A stretch of 64,000 nucleotides of DNA, from contig JAFRVD010000084.1 of NCBI GenBank assembly GCA_017441825.1, positions 1 through 64,000 on the forward strand. Reading direction: 5' to 3'. The stretch comes from Lachnospiraceae bacterium (GTDB taxonomy: Bacteria; Bacillota; Clostridia; Lachnospirales; Lachnospiraceae). Shown piece by piece: positions 17,093 to 25,190 of this stretch. The position numbers and the translations under genes were made by a program. A model generated the notes under the pieces. It searched no databases, was not told where the DNA came from, and saw nothing but the letters and a program-made list of their open reading frames with translations. The stretch's first letter is position 1. Every line of letters starts with the position of its first letter.

Positions 17093-17189
17093 TTGACTAA
17101 GCCGTACGGCGAAATTATAATTGGTTTATCGTAAAATAAGCCGTACGGCGCATTTTGGAAAATGACCACATTTATTTCGCCGTACGGCG
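17093..17189 (+). promoter_or_regulatory. hipBA promoter with three palindromic operators at 39-bp spacing
   Basis: TTGACT (17093-17098), a 17-base spacer and TATAAT (17116-17121) form a near-ideal promoter. The palindrome GCCGTACGGC(G) occurs at 17101-17111 inside the spacer, at 17140-17150, and at 17179-17189. The three starts are exactly 39 bases apart. This is consistent with cooperative autorepression by the HipB-like protein, as established for hipBA operons. Confidence 0.8.
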
Positions 17190-17214
17190 TAATTCGTTAT
17201 CTCGGGAGGGAAAC

Positions 17215-17427
17215 ATGATCGTCACGGATGCAAGATCATTTGGAGAGGCTGTACGTGAGAGACGGAAAGCACTTGGCTATACACAGACGTTTCTTTCCGG
17301 CTTTACCGGCATCAGCATCAGCTTTATTTCAGATCTGGAAAACGGGAAAGCGACCATCGAACTGGAAAAAGCCATCCGTGTGGCTAATCTTCTGGGACTG
17401 GACTGTTCATTGACGGCAAGAGGGTAA
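17215..17427 (+). CDS. hipB: HipB-like Xre-family antitoxin/repressor
   Basis: Small helix-turn-helix protein of 70 residues. The HTH spans about residues 8-63: RERRKALGYTQTFLSGFTG and the recognition region SISFISDLENGKATI. In HipBA systems this partner represses the operon and restrains the HipA kinase. GGGAGGG lies 4 bases before the ATG at 17215, which decides the start over an in-frame ATG 20 codons upstream located in the operator region. It precedes hipA by 3 bases and follows three operator copies, supporting the assignment. Confidence 0.9.
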   Translation: MIVTDARSFGEAVRERRKALGYTQTFLSGFTGISISFISDLENGKATIELEKAIRVANLLGLDCSLTARG

Positions 17428-17430
17428 TAC

Positions 17431-18711
17431 ATGGAATATCTGGTCAGCATCGATATCATGGGAAAGCCGGTCCTGGTCGGCCGTATTGCCGGTGCAGACA
17501 GCGGGTCTGCCCGATTCCGGTATGACAGGACCTACTTAAGTGAAGAAAGCTCACGTCCGATATCCCTCAGCCTGCCCTTGCAGGAAGAACCGTTCCCGGC
17601 GGATCAGACAAAAGCCTTTTTTGACGGACTGCTTCCGGAAGGCTTCACCCGGCGCGCCGTAGCTGGTTTTTTACATCTCAATGAAAATGATTACCTTGAG
17701 ATCCTGTACCATCTGGGACGGGAATGCATTGGCGCTTTGAGGATCTATACGGAAGGTGAGTCCGTAAAGGCAGGATACGAAAAACTGTCCGTAGAGAGGA
17801 TGCGCCAGCTGGCAGCCGAAGGCGCTTCTGATTCAGCGGCGCTGCTTGTAGAATCGAGACTGTCTTTAGCAGGTGCGTCCGGGAAAGTTGGAGCATACCG
17901 GGATCCTGTTACGCATGAATGGTATCTGCCCCATGGTACGGCACCCAGCACACATATCGTAAAACAAAGCCATGTCCGCCTGAAGCAGATCGTACAGAAT
18001 GAGCTTCTGTGTCTGCTGACGGCAAAATACTGTGGGATCGACATACCGGAGACGTTCATCATTAATCAGGGCTCAGGCCGCGATGAAGAGATCCTTCTTG
18101 CGTCCGAACGGTTTGACCGCCGGATCCCGGAGGAGCCGCAGATCATCGATGGAATGGCTGTTCCGCTCAGACTGCACCAGGAAGATTTTGGGGAGGCGCT
18201 CGGGATCCCTTCTGCAGAAAAATATGAACATGGAAGACGGCATCTGAAAGAGATGTTCACGCTTCTCCGTATTCGATCCGCAAGGCCTGTCGAGGATCAG
18301 ATAAAGCTGTGGGACAGGATCGTATTCAATTACCTGATCGGAAATACGGACGGTCATCTGAAAAATTATTCGATTTTGTACAGTGAGGATCTCCGCAGTA
18401 TACGCCTGGCACCTGCGTATGATATCATTAATACAACCGGATATCCGGGTATGACTCATGAGATGGCATTCTCCATCGGAAACGCGGGAGTGATAGAGGA
18501 TGTTACGGAAAACTCTTTCAGGGAAGCTGCAAAAGAAGCCGGACTGGGTGAAGCGCTCGCGCTGGATCGTGTCGACAGCATGACAGAGAAGTTCCGCCCC
18601 GCGCTGACATCGGCATGCGAAGATCTGGTGAAGCAAGGGTTTTCAGATGCGGAGAGAATAAAGGATGTGATCCTCCGAACCGGGGGAATCAGACAGATAA
18701 CCGGCAGATAA
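17431..18711 (+). CDS. hipA: HipA-family serine/threonine kinase toxin
   Basis: Full-length HipA-type protein of 426 residues with both N-terminal and kinase domains in one chain. The Gly/Ser-rich activation loop SLAGASGKVGAYRD, the ATP-Lys segment HIVKQSH, the catalytic loop NTDGHLKNYS (N305, D307) and the metal-binding LAPAYDIINT are all intact, so it should be active. E. coli HipA phosphorylates glutamyl-tRNA synthetase and stops growth; the target here is inferred by family only. It lies 3 bases after the antitoxin gene under the same autoregulated promoter. Confidence 0.92.
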   Translation: MEYLVSIDIMGKPVLVGRIAGADSGSARFRYDRTYLSEESSRPISLSLPLQEEPFPADQTKAFFDGLLPEGFTRRAVAGFLHLNENDYLEILYHLGRECIGALRIYTEGESVKAGYEKLSVERMRQLAAEGASDSAALLVESRLSLAGASGKVGAYRDPVTHEWYLPHGTAPSTHIVKQSHVRLKQIVQNELLCLLTAKYCGIDIPETFIINQGSGRDEEILLASERFDRRIPEEPQIIDGMAVPLRLHQEDFGEALGIPSAEKYEHGRRHLKEMFTLLRIRSARPVEDQIKLWDRIVFNYLIGNTDGHLKNYSILYSEDLRSIRLAPAYDIINTTGYPGMTHEMAFSIGNAGVIEDVTENSFREAAKEAGLGEALALDRVDSMTEKFRPALTSACEDLVKQGFSDAERIKDVILRTGGIRQITGR

Positions 18712-18755
18712 CCGGTGACGGATATTTTAATGACTGCACAGAAAGGAGACTTAAG

Positions 18756-19268
18756 ATGGAATTCAAGGATGTGATCAGGAACCGTTATTCCTGCAAGAAG
18801 TACTGCGACCGGCCGGTCGAGCCGGAGAAGCTTGCGTTTATCCTGGAGGCGGGACGGCTCGCGCCTACCGCGAAGAACCTGCAGGAGCAGCACGTGTACG
18901 TGGTGCGTACAGCGGAGAACCTCGCGAAGATCGACGAGGTGACCCCGTGCCGGTACGGTGCGCCTGTCGTGCTGATCGTAACCTATGACATGGACAACGT
19001 CTTCACCTACCCCGGCGGAAGGCTGCAGTCCGGGATGGAGGACGCGACCATCGTCACCACGCAGATGATCCTGGCCGCGGCAGACCAGGGAGTGGACAGC
19101 TGCTGGGTCAACAACATGGACCCGGACAAGGTGAAGGCGCTCTTCGCGCTTCCCGAAAACGAGGAAGTCCTCACGTTAATGGACCTCGGGTACGCCGCGG
19201 AAGGTGCAGGCCCGCTGCTGAACCACGGAAAGAGGAAGTCCATTGCGGAGACGGTCACGTTCCTGTAA
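18756..19268 (+). CDS. Nitroreductase-family flavoprotein
   Basis: FMN-dependent oxidoreductase-like protein of 170 residues. The N-terminal VIRNRYSCKKYCDRPVE matches the nitroreductase start, followed by LEAGRLAPTAKNLQEQ, the flavin and dimer region; TTQMILAAADQGVDSCWVN and the C-terminal LMDLGYAAE complete the pattern. The family reduces nitro groups, quinones or enones with NAD(P)H. AAGGAGAC lies before the ATG at 18756. It sits 45 bases after hipA and ends at a strong terminator, so it may be in either transcription unit. The physiological substrate is unknown. Confidence 0.85.
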   Translation: MEFKDVIRNRYSCKKYCDRPVEPEKLAFILEAGRLAPTAKNLQEQHVYVVRTAENLAKIDEVTPCRYGAPVVLIVTYDMDNVFTYPGGRLQSGMEDATIVTTQMILAAADQGVDSCWVNNMDPDKVKALFALPENEEVLTLMDLGYAAEGAGPLLNHGKRKSIAETVTFL

Positions 19269-19288
19269 GGATGCAGGAGAATCACATA

Positions 19289-19316
19289 AAAAAGCTCCGG
19301 GAAGCCGGAGCTTTTT
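19289..19316 (+). terminator. Terminator after the nitroreductase gene
   Basis: AAAAAGCTCCGG (19289-19300) and CCGGAGCTTTTT (19305-19316) form a perfect 12-bp stem with a GAAG loop and a U-run in the descending arm. Confidence 0.9.
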
Positions 19317-19377
19317 CATTGTGCATTGACAATTCCCATACTCCGGTTGTAAACTTGACTTACAAATAAATATGAGC

Positions 19378-19555
19378 AGTCGGTGCCTCTCCGGGCTTAA
19401 GGACCCGGGAGAGGGTAAAAGGGAAACAGGTGCAAGGCCTGTGCGATCTCGTCACTGTATGCGGAATGACATTGCCAAGCGGAAACGCAGTCACTGAGCG
19501 ATTGGGAAGGCGGCAATGCCGGACACCGTAAGCCAGGAAACCTGCCGCCTGTAAT
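19378..19555 (+). ncRNA. Cobalamin riboswitch aptamer
   Basis: The conserved blocks occur in order: GGGAAACAGGTGCAAGGCC, a GTCACTGTATGCGG segment, CACTGAG followed by GGGAAGG, and the B12 box GCCAGGAAACCTGCC at about 19532-19546. This matches the cobalamin riboswitch core. It stands about 300 bases ahead of a cobaltochelatase gene that opens the cobalamin operon, so binding of the cofactor should lower expression of the operon. The 5' boundary of the aptamer is approximate. Confidence 0.92.
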
Positions 19556-19605
19556 GGTACGGGAAAGAAATTTCCAGATCACGAGGACTTGGTCGTACCG
19601 CGGCT

Positions 19606-19630
19606 CCGGGAGAGCCCGGCCTTTTCTTTT
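19606..19630 (+). terminator. Possible first expression-platform hairpin of the riboswitch
   Basis: CCGGG (19606-19610) and CCCGG (19615-19619) form a short GC stem followed by CCTTTTCTTTT. It is the nearer of two candidate riboswitch terminators. GGTAC (19556-19560) and GTACC (19595-19599) upstream could form a competing helix. Confidence 0.5.
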
Positions 19631-19703
19631 AAAGAGAAAGGGCTTGTTTCTCTGTGCATTTTTCTTTTTGCATTCCGCTCCCCCGGGAAGCCTAAGACGC
19701 AGG

Positions 19704-19764
19704 TCCTTTTACACGAGGGTCAAGAGCAGCTCTTGACACCCTTATGTAAAAGGATTTTCTTTTT
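19704..19764 (+). terminator. Long two-part terminator between the riboswitch and the cobalamin operon
   Basis: TCCTTTTACA (19704-19713) pairs with TGTAAAAGGA (19745-19754). Inside, GTCAAGAGC pairs with GCTCTTGAC. The run TTTTCTTTTT follows at 19755-19764. This is the strongest terminator in the region, about 90 bases before the first gene, and is the likely point of control. The remaining stretch 19765-19854 holds a small GGGCG/CGCCC hairpin and the ribosome site. Confidence 0.8.
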
Positions 19765-19854
19765 CGTGCCCGCATTTACCCTTGCTGATGTAAATATTGA
19801 CATACATCAGGGGCGGTTTCGCCCTAATATCCTATGGGAGAAGAGGTAATCAAC

Positions 19855-22512
19855 ATGAAAAAGAAAGTAGCGTTGCTCCTCACTTTCGTACTGGTCCTGT
19901 CGCTTTGCTGCGGCTTTTCCGGGATCAGAGTACTTGCGGAAGACGCCGAGGCTTCCGGTGAGCCCGATCAGGCGAAGGCGGACGAATGCGCCGCGCTGAT
20001 CGACGCGATCTACGTGCAGGAGCGTACAGATGAAACGGACGAACAGTGCGCTGCGGCAAAGGCTGCATGGGACGCACTGACGGATGAGGAGAAAGAGCTT
20101 GTGGAAGGCGAAGAAGCGGATCCCGACTACTTCGGGCGTGATACGGGCGACGCGTCTTTGGACGATCCGAGGAACGCTGATGAGATCGGCGAGAACGAGC
20201 TCCTGGTAGTGAGCTTCGGTACGTCGTTCAACGACAGCCGTGCCCAGGATATCGGCGGCATTGAGGCGGCTCTCGAAGAAGCCTACCCCGACTGGGCGGT
20301 GCGCCGTGCGTTCACCGCGCAGATCATCATCAACCATGTGCAGGCCAGGGACGGCGAGTTCATCGACAACGTGGACCAGGCGCTTGCACGTGCTGTGGAA
20401 AACAGTGTGAAGAACCTCGTGATCCAGCCCACACATCTCATGCACGGTGCTGAGTACGACGAGCTCTGCGGCATCGTGGACGAGTATGCGGATCAGTTTG
20501 AGACCATTACCATTGCGGAGCCGCTGCTTGGCGAAGTAGGTGAGGACGCCACAGTGATCAACAAAGATAAGGAACGTGTTGCCGTTGCAGTCACGGAAGA
20601 AGCCGTTAAGGAAGCAGGCTATGAGACGCTTGCGGACGCGGAAGCGGACGGCGTTGCGTTCGTTTTCATGGGCCACGGCACGGCTCACGTCGCAAAGGTG
20701 ACCTACAGCCAGATGCAGACCCAGATGGGCGAGCTCGGCTACAAAAACGTCTTTATCGGCACCGTGGAAGGCGAGCCGGAAGAGACGGCCTGCGAAAACA
20801 TCATTGAAGCCGTGAACGAAGCCGGCTACACCAAGGTCATCCTGAGGCCCCTGATGGTAGTTGCAGGCGACCATGCGAACAACGACATGGCGGGCGACGA
20901 TGAGGATTCCTGGAAGAGCATGTTCGAAGCTTCCGGATACTTTGAGAGCATCGACTGCCAGATCTCCGGCCTCGGCCGCATCCCGGCAGTTCAGAAGCTC
21001 TATGTGGAGCATGCGGGCGCAGCCATCCTCCGCGCTGAACTGACCGGGCTGGAATCCCAGGAGAAGGCGGACATCACGGCTTCTCTGATCGACCAGATCT
21101 ATGTTCAGGAACGTACGGAAGACACCGATCTCCTGTGCGTGCTTGCAAAGACTGCATGGGACTTCCTCACGGAAGAAGAGCAGGAAATGGTTGAAGGCGA
21201 AGAAGGTGACGCGGATTACTTTGGCCGCGACACCGGAGACGCTGCGGCTGACGACCCGAGGAACGGGAATGCGATCGGCGAGAACGAGCTCCTGGTGGTG
21301 AGCTTCGGTACGTCGTTCAATGACAGCCGCGCCGAAGACATCGGCGGCATTGAGGCAGCTCTTGAAGAAGCATACCCCGACTGGGCGGTGCGCCGTGCGT
21401 TCACCGCACAGATCATCATCAACCACGTACAGGCCAGGGACGGCGAGTACATCGACAACGTGGATCAGGCGCTTGCGCGCGCTGTGGCAAACGGTGTGAA
21501 GAACCTTGTGATCCAGCCCACGCACCTCATGCACGGCGCCGAGTACGACGAGCTCTGCGGCATTGTGGACGAGTACGCGGAACAGTTTGAGACTATCGTT
21601 ATTGCGGAGCCGCTTCTTGGCGAAGTCGGTGAAGACGCGACGGTGATCAACCCGGATAAGGAACGTGTTGCTGTTGCAGTCACGGAAGAAGCTGTGAAGG
21701 AAGCCGGCTACGAGACTCTGGATGACGCGGAAGCGGACGGCGTTGCGTTCGTCTTCATGGGCCACGGCACGGCTCACGTCGCAAAGGTGACTTACAGTCA
21801 GATGCAGACCCAGATGAACGAGCTTGGTTACAAGAACGTCTTCATCGGCACCGTGGAAGGCGAGCCGGAAGAGACGGCCTGCGAGAACATTATCGAAGCA
21901 GTGACTGAAGCCGGCTACACGAAGATCGTGCTTCGTCCTCTTATGGTAGTGGCAGGCGATCACGCGAACAACGACATGGCAGGCGACGACGAGGATTCCT
22001 GGAAGAGCATGTTCGAAGCTTCCGGCAATTTCTCGTGGGTCGAATGCCAGATCTCCGGCTTAGGCCGCATCCCTGCTGTTCAGGAGCTTTATGTGGAGCA
22101 CGCCGGCGCTGCGATCGCAGAGATCGGCACCGCTGATGCCGCACTTGCTGACGGCACCTATCTGGCTGATTTCAGCACGGACGGCAGCATGTTCCATGTG
22201 AACGAGGTCTGTGACGGCAAGGGGACGCTGACTGTGAAGGATGGCGAGATGGTCATCCATGTGACGCTGGTCTCCAAAAATATCGTGAACCTGTTCCCCG
22301 GCCTTGCCGAGGACGCGCAGAAGGAAGGCGCAGAGCTGCTTGAGCCCACGGTCGACGAAGTTACTTATCACGACGGCCTGACCGAGGAAGTCTACGGCTT
22401 TGACATTCCGGTCCCGGCGCTTGACGAAGAATTCGACGTCGCGCTGGTCGGAACCAAGGGCAAATGGTATGACCACAAGGTCATCGTCACGAACCCGGTC
22501 CCGGCGGAATAA
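19855..22512 (+). CDS. cbiK: Exported tandem CbiK-type cobaltochelatase with C-terminal accessory domain
   Basis: Protein of 885 residues with a signal peptide (KKKVALLLTFVLVLSL, cleavage near VLA-ED at about 30) and two near-identical modules, about 40-395 and 402-756. Each has an acidic helical lead (YVQERT to VEGEE) then a sirohydrochlorin/anaerobic cobalt chelatase domain: LLVVSFGTSFNDSR, QPTHLMHGAEY, MGHGTAHV and VVAGDHANNDMAGDDEDSW. The probable catalytic His are H274/H340 and H637/H703, exactly 363 residues apart. Residues about 765-885 form a beta-rich domain that recurs at the start of the next protein. Normal CbiK is about 260 residues and cytoplasmic. This is first in the riboswitch-controlled operon. 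ATG 19855 is preceded by AGAAGAGG. Confidence 0.9.
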   Translation: MKKKVALLLTFVLVLSLCCGFSGIRVLAEDAEASGEPDQAKADECAALIDAIYVQERTDETDEQCAAAKAAWDALTDEEKELVEGEEADPDYFGRDTGDASLDDPRNADEIGENELLVVSFGTSFNDSRAQDIGGIEAALEEAYPDWAVRRAFTAQIIINHVQARDGEFIDNVDQALARAVENSVKNLVIQPTHLMHGAEYDELCGIVDEYADQFETITIAEPLLGEVGEDATVINKDKERVAVAVTEEAVKEAGYETLADAEADGVAFVFMGHGTAHVAKVTYSQMQTQMGELGYKNVFIGTVEGEPEETACENIIEAVNEAGYTKVILRPLMVVAGDHANNDMAGDDEDSWKSMFEASGYFESIDCQISGLGRIPAVQKLYVEHAGAAILRAELTGLESQEKADITASLIDQIYVQERTEDTDLLCVLAKTAWDFLTEEEQEMVEGEEGDADYFGRDTGDAAADDPRNGNAIGENELLVVSFGTSFNDSRAEDIGGIEAALEEAYPDWAVRRAFTAQIIINHVQARDGEYIDNVDQALARAVANGVKNLVIQPTHLMHGAEYDELCGIVDEYAEQFETIVIAEPLLGEVGEDATVINPDKERVAVAVTEEAVKEAGYETLDDAEADGVAFVFMGHGTAHVAKVTYSQMQTQMNELGYKNVFIGTVEGEPEETACENIIEAVTEAGYTKIVLRPLMVVAGDHANNDMAGDDEDSWKSMFEASGNFSWVECQISGLGRIPAVQELYVEHAGAAIAEIGTADAALADGTYLADFSTDGSMFHVNEVCDGKGTLTVKDGEMVIHVTLVSKNIVNLFPGLAEDAQKEGAELLEPTVDEVTYHDGLTEEVYGFDIPVPALDEEFDVALVGTKGKWYDHKVIVTNPVPAE

Positions 22513-22568
22513 CGGACAGGCCGGATGGCTTTTCTGATAATCTGAAGCCGAACAGAACGTAACAGTTT

Positions 22569-22606
22569 GCGGCGGCACGGTACTGATTCTCGTGCCGCGC
22601 CGCCGC
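22569..22606 (+). terminator. Intra-operon GC-rich hairpin with alternative pairings
   Basis: GCGGCACG (22572-22579) pairs with CGTGCCGC (22591-22598), or GCGGCGGC (22569-22576) pairs with GCCGCCGC (22599-22606). The second form is followed by GGTTTTTG. It lies in the 115-base gap between the chelatase and binding-protein genes and may partly stop transcription or mark mRNA processing. Confidence 0.5.
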
Positions 22607-22627
22607 GGTTTTTGATAAGGAGCCCCG

Positions 22628-24100
22628 ATGAAACGGATCTTCCATGTAATAGCCGCAGTGTGTGCGGCCGTTCTTTTACTGAGTGCAGCTGCAGGCTGCG
22701 GTGAAAAGAAAAGCAGCGCGCCTATGGACGGCGTGTATCAGATCGACGTCACACTCACGGGCGGTACCGGGCGGGCGTCCGTCGCGTCCCCCGCAAGGCT
22801 TACGGTAAAGGACGGGAAGTATACCGCGCGGATCGTCTGGAGCAGTCCGAATTACGATTACATGCTGGTGGACGGCGTGAAATACGAGCCTGAGATCATA
22901 GACGGGCATTCAACCTTCGAGATCCCCGTGGCGGCGCTTGATACGGAGCTTCCGGTCGTCGCGGACACGGTCGCCATGAGCGTGCCGCACGAGATCGCGT
23001 ATACGCTCACGTTTGACTCCTCCACGCTGAATGCGGAGGAGGCCCCGGAGTGGGGGTCGTTCACAAAGACCGGGGAGCTCCCGGTCCGCTATGCTACTCA
23101 GTTTCACGTGGATGAATACGCCGGCGGATACCGGCTCATCGATATAGAGACGACCGGAAAGTTCCTGACGGTCCCGGAAGGGAGTATGGTCCCTGCAGGA
23201 CTCCCTGACGACATCGTCCCGCTCCTCATGCCCCTCGACCGGATCTATCTTGCGGCGACCTCTGCCATGGATTTCTTCCGGGCGCTTGACGGGATAAGCA
23301 GCATCCGCCTCTCCGGTACGGATACGGACGGCTGGTATATTGAGGAAGCGAAGGAAGCTCTCGAAAACGGCAGCATGCTGTTTGCGGGCAAGTACAGCGC
23401 GCCGGATTATGAACTGATCTTTTCGGAGAAATGTGACCTCGCCGTTGAATCCACCATGATCTACCATTCTCCGGAGATCAAGGAGCAGCTTGAAAAGCTG
23501 GGCGTCCCGGTGCTCATAGAGCGGTCAAGCTACGAGGAGCACCCTTTAGGCCGCATGGAGTGGATCAAGCTTTACGGTGTGCTGCTCGGGAAATATGAAG
23601 AGGCTGAGGCTTTTTTTGACGCTGAAGCAAAAGAAGTGGAGGCGCTTTCGGGGCAGGCCGAGACCGGCAAGACCGTCGCCTTCTTTTATATCAACACGGC
23701 GGGCACGGTGAACGTCCGAAAGAGCGGCGACTACGTCCCCCGTATGATCGAAATGGCAGGAGGAGAGTACGCTTTTCCGGACCTTGAAAGCGGCAGCGCC
23801 CTGTCCACCGTCAATATGACCATGGAGGCCTTTTATGACGGTGCGAAAAACGCGGACCTCCTGATCTACAACAGTACCATCGACGGGGAGCTCTACACGA
23901 TGGACGAGCTCCTTAATAAAAGCCCGCTTCTTGCGGACTTTAAGGCGGTGCAGAGCGGAGACGTCTGGTGCACCGGCAAAAACCTGTTTCAGGAGCCCAC
24001 GGGGCTCGGCAGGCTGATCCTGGATATCCACGACGTCCTTTCCGGCAATATCCCGGAGGACGGCGTTCTGACATATATGCACAGGCTCACGGCGCCGTAA
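22628..24100 (+). CDS. ABC transporter substrate-binding lipoprotein with N-terminal accessory domain
   Basis: Lipoprotein of 490 residues (signal KRIFHVIAAVCAAVLLL, lipobox ending SAAAGC at about residue 19). Residues about 32-140 are a beta-rich domain matching the C-terminal domain of the preceding chelatase: DGVYQIDV, ARLTVKDGKYTARI and STFEIPVAALD align with DGTYLADF, GTLTVKDGEMVIHV and YGFDIPVPALD. The rest (about 170-480) is a FepB/BtuF-type metal-chelate binding domain. Next come a FecCD-type permease and ATPase, so it delivers a corrinoid, siderophore, heme or other metal-tetrapyrrole. The cargo is inferred, with cobalt tetrapyrrole favoured by context. Confidence 0.85.
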   Translation: MKRIFHVIAAVCAAVLLLSAAAGCGEKKSSAPMDGVYQIDVTLTGGTGRASVASPARLTVKDGKYTARIVWSSPNYDYMLVDGVKYEPEIIDGHSTFEIPVAALDTELPVVADTVAMSVPHEIAYTLTFDSSTLNAEEAPEWGSFTKTGELPVRYATQFHVDEYAGGYRLIDIETTGKFLTVPEGSMVPAGLPDDIVPLLMPLDRIYLAATSAMDFFRALDGISSIRLSGTDTDGWYIEEAKEALENGSMLFAGKYSAPDYELIFSEKCDLAVESTMIYHSPEIKEQLEKLGVPVLIERSSYEEHPLGRMEWIKLYGVLLGKYEEAEAFFDAEAKEVEALSGQAETGKTVAFFYINTAGTVNVRKSGDYVPRMIEMAGGEYAFPDLESGSALSTVNMTMEAFYDGAKNADLLIYNSTIDGELYTMDELLNKSPLLADFKAVQSGDVWCTGKNLFQEPTGLGRLILDIHDVLSGNIPEDGVLTYMHRLTAP

Positions 24101-24157
24101 GGGGTCCGTGGGCACTGTATTCTCAGTACGAAAGAGAAAGAACCGAGGCGTATTTTC

Positions 24158-25171
24158 ATGGAGAAAAGAAGTCCTGTCCGCCTGGCCGCCGGCTTTGCCG
24201 GCCTCCTTGCGGCGCTCACGATCCTGATCATCTGGAATATCAATACCGGGAGCGTGCGGCTTCCGGTACGGGAGATCGTGGAGATCCTGTTCCGGCGGAC
24301 CGGGGAAAACGTGACAATCGTGTGGAACATCCGCCTCCCGCGCACCATTGCAGCCCTCATTCTGGGCGGGGCGCTGGCGCTATCCGGCTTCCTTCTGCAG
24401 ACCTTTTTCGCAAATCCTATTGCGGGACCGTTCGTTCTGGGTATTTCATCCGGCGCGAAGCTGGTCCTGTCTCTTGTGCTGATCGGACTTTTAAGCCGCG
24501 GTATAGCGGCCGGCTCCTGGACGCTGATCCTCGCGGCCTTCTTAGGCGCGACCATGTCCATGGGCTTCGTCCTGGCCATTTCCCTCAAGGCGAAACGCAT
24601 GTCGCTTCTCATTATCTGCGGCGTCATGATCGGATATATCTGCTCCGCCATCACGGATTTTGTGGTGACCTTCGCGGACGACGCCAATATCGTCAACCTC
24701 CATCACTGGTCTCTCGGGAGCTTTTCCGGCATGTCCTGGGAAAACGTGGGCGTCATGACGGCGGTAGTGGTCCCGGCACTGATTCTGACGTTTCTTTTGA
24801 GCAAGCCCATCAGCGCGTACCAGCTGGGCGAAGTCTACGCGCGGAACATGGGCGTCAATATCCGCGTGTTCCGGGCTGTGCTCATTCTGCTTTCGAGCGT
24901 GCTTTCCGCCTGCGTGACCGCCTTCGCGGGACCCATTTCCTTTGTGGGTGTTGCGGTGCCGCATCTTATCCGAAGCATTTTCAAGACGGCAAAGCCCATC
25001 GTCATGGTACCAGCGTGCTTCTTAGGAGGCGCGGTATTCTGCCTGTTCTGTGACCTGATCGCACGGACCATCGTTTCCCCGGCCGAACTCAGCATCAGCT
25101 CCGTAACGGCCGTTTTTGGCGCTCCTGTGGTCATCTTCGTGATGCTCAGGAGACAGAAGGACCGAAGCTAG
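24158..25171 (+). CDS. FecCD/BtuC-type ABC permease
   Basis: Membrane permease of 337 residues with about ten helices, of the family importing iron chelates, heme and vitamin B12. Family motifs seen are RLPRTIAALILGGALALSGF, the NPIAGPFVLGISSGAKL loop and the ATPase-coupling segment GPISFVGVAVPHLIR. Immediately flanked by the binding-protein and ATPase genes, it forms the translocation pore of one importer. AAAGAAAGAACCGAGG precedes the start. Substrate specificity cannot be deduced. Confidence 0.92.
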   Translation: MEKRSPVRLAAGFAGLLAALTILIIWNINTGSVRLPVREIVEILFRRTGENVTIVWNIRLPRTIAALILGGALALSGFLLQTFFANPIAGPFVLGISSGAKLVLSLVLIGLLSRGIAAGSWTLILAAFLGATMSMGFVLAISLKAKRMSLLIICGVMIGYICSAITDFVVTFADDANIVNLHHWSLGSFSGMSWENVGVMTAVVVPALILTFLLSKPISAYQLGEVYARNMGVNIRVFRAVLILLSSVLSACVTAFAGPISFVGVAVPHLIRSIFKTAKPIVMVPACFLGGAVFCLFCDLIARTIVSPAELSISSVTAVFGAPVVIFVMLRRQKDRS

Positions 25172-25190
25172 GGAAGGGAGGCGGAAACAG

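Noticed and set aside
17101..17189. CRISPR-like short repeats at regular spacing
   Set aside because: Only three 11-base palindromes exist, placed in a hipBA promoter; they are operators, not a spacer array.
19590..19610. T-box-like sequence GGTCGTACCGCGG in the leader
   Set aside because: It resembles the T-box core by chance; there is no specifier stem, and the cobalamin riboswitch blocks upstream explain the leader.
19807..21963. Long open frame on the minus strand across the chelatase gene
   Set aside because: It mirrors the GC-rich duplicated CbiK modules; its protein has no recognisable motif, while the plus strand has full family motifs and a ribosome site.
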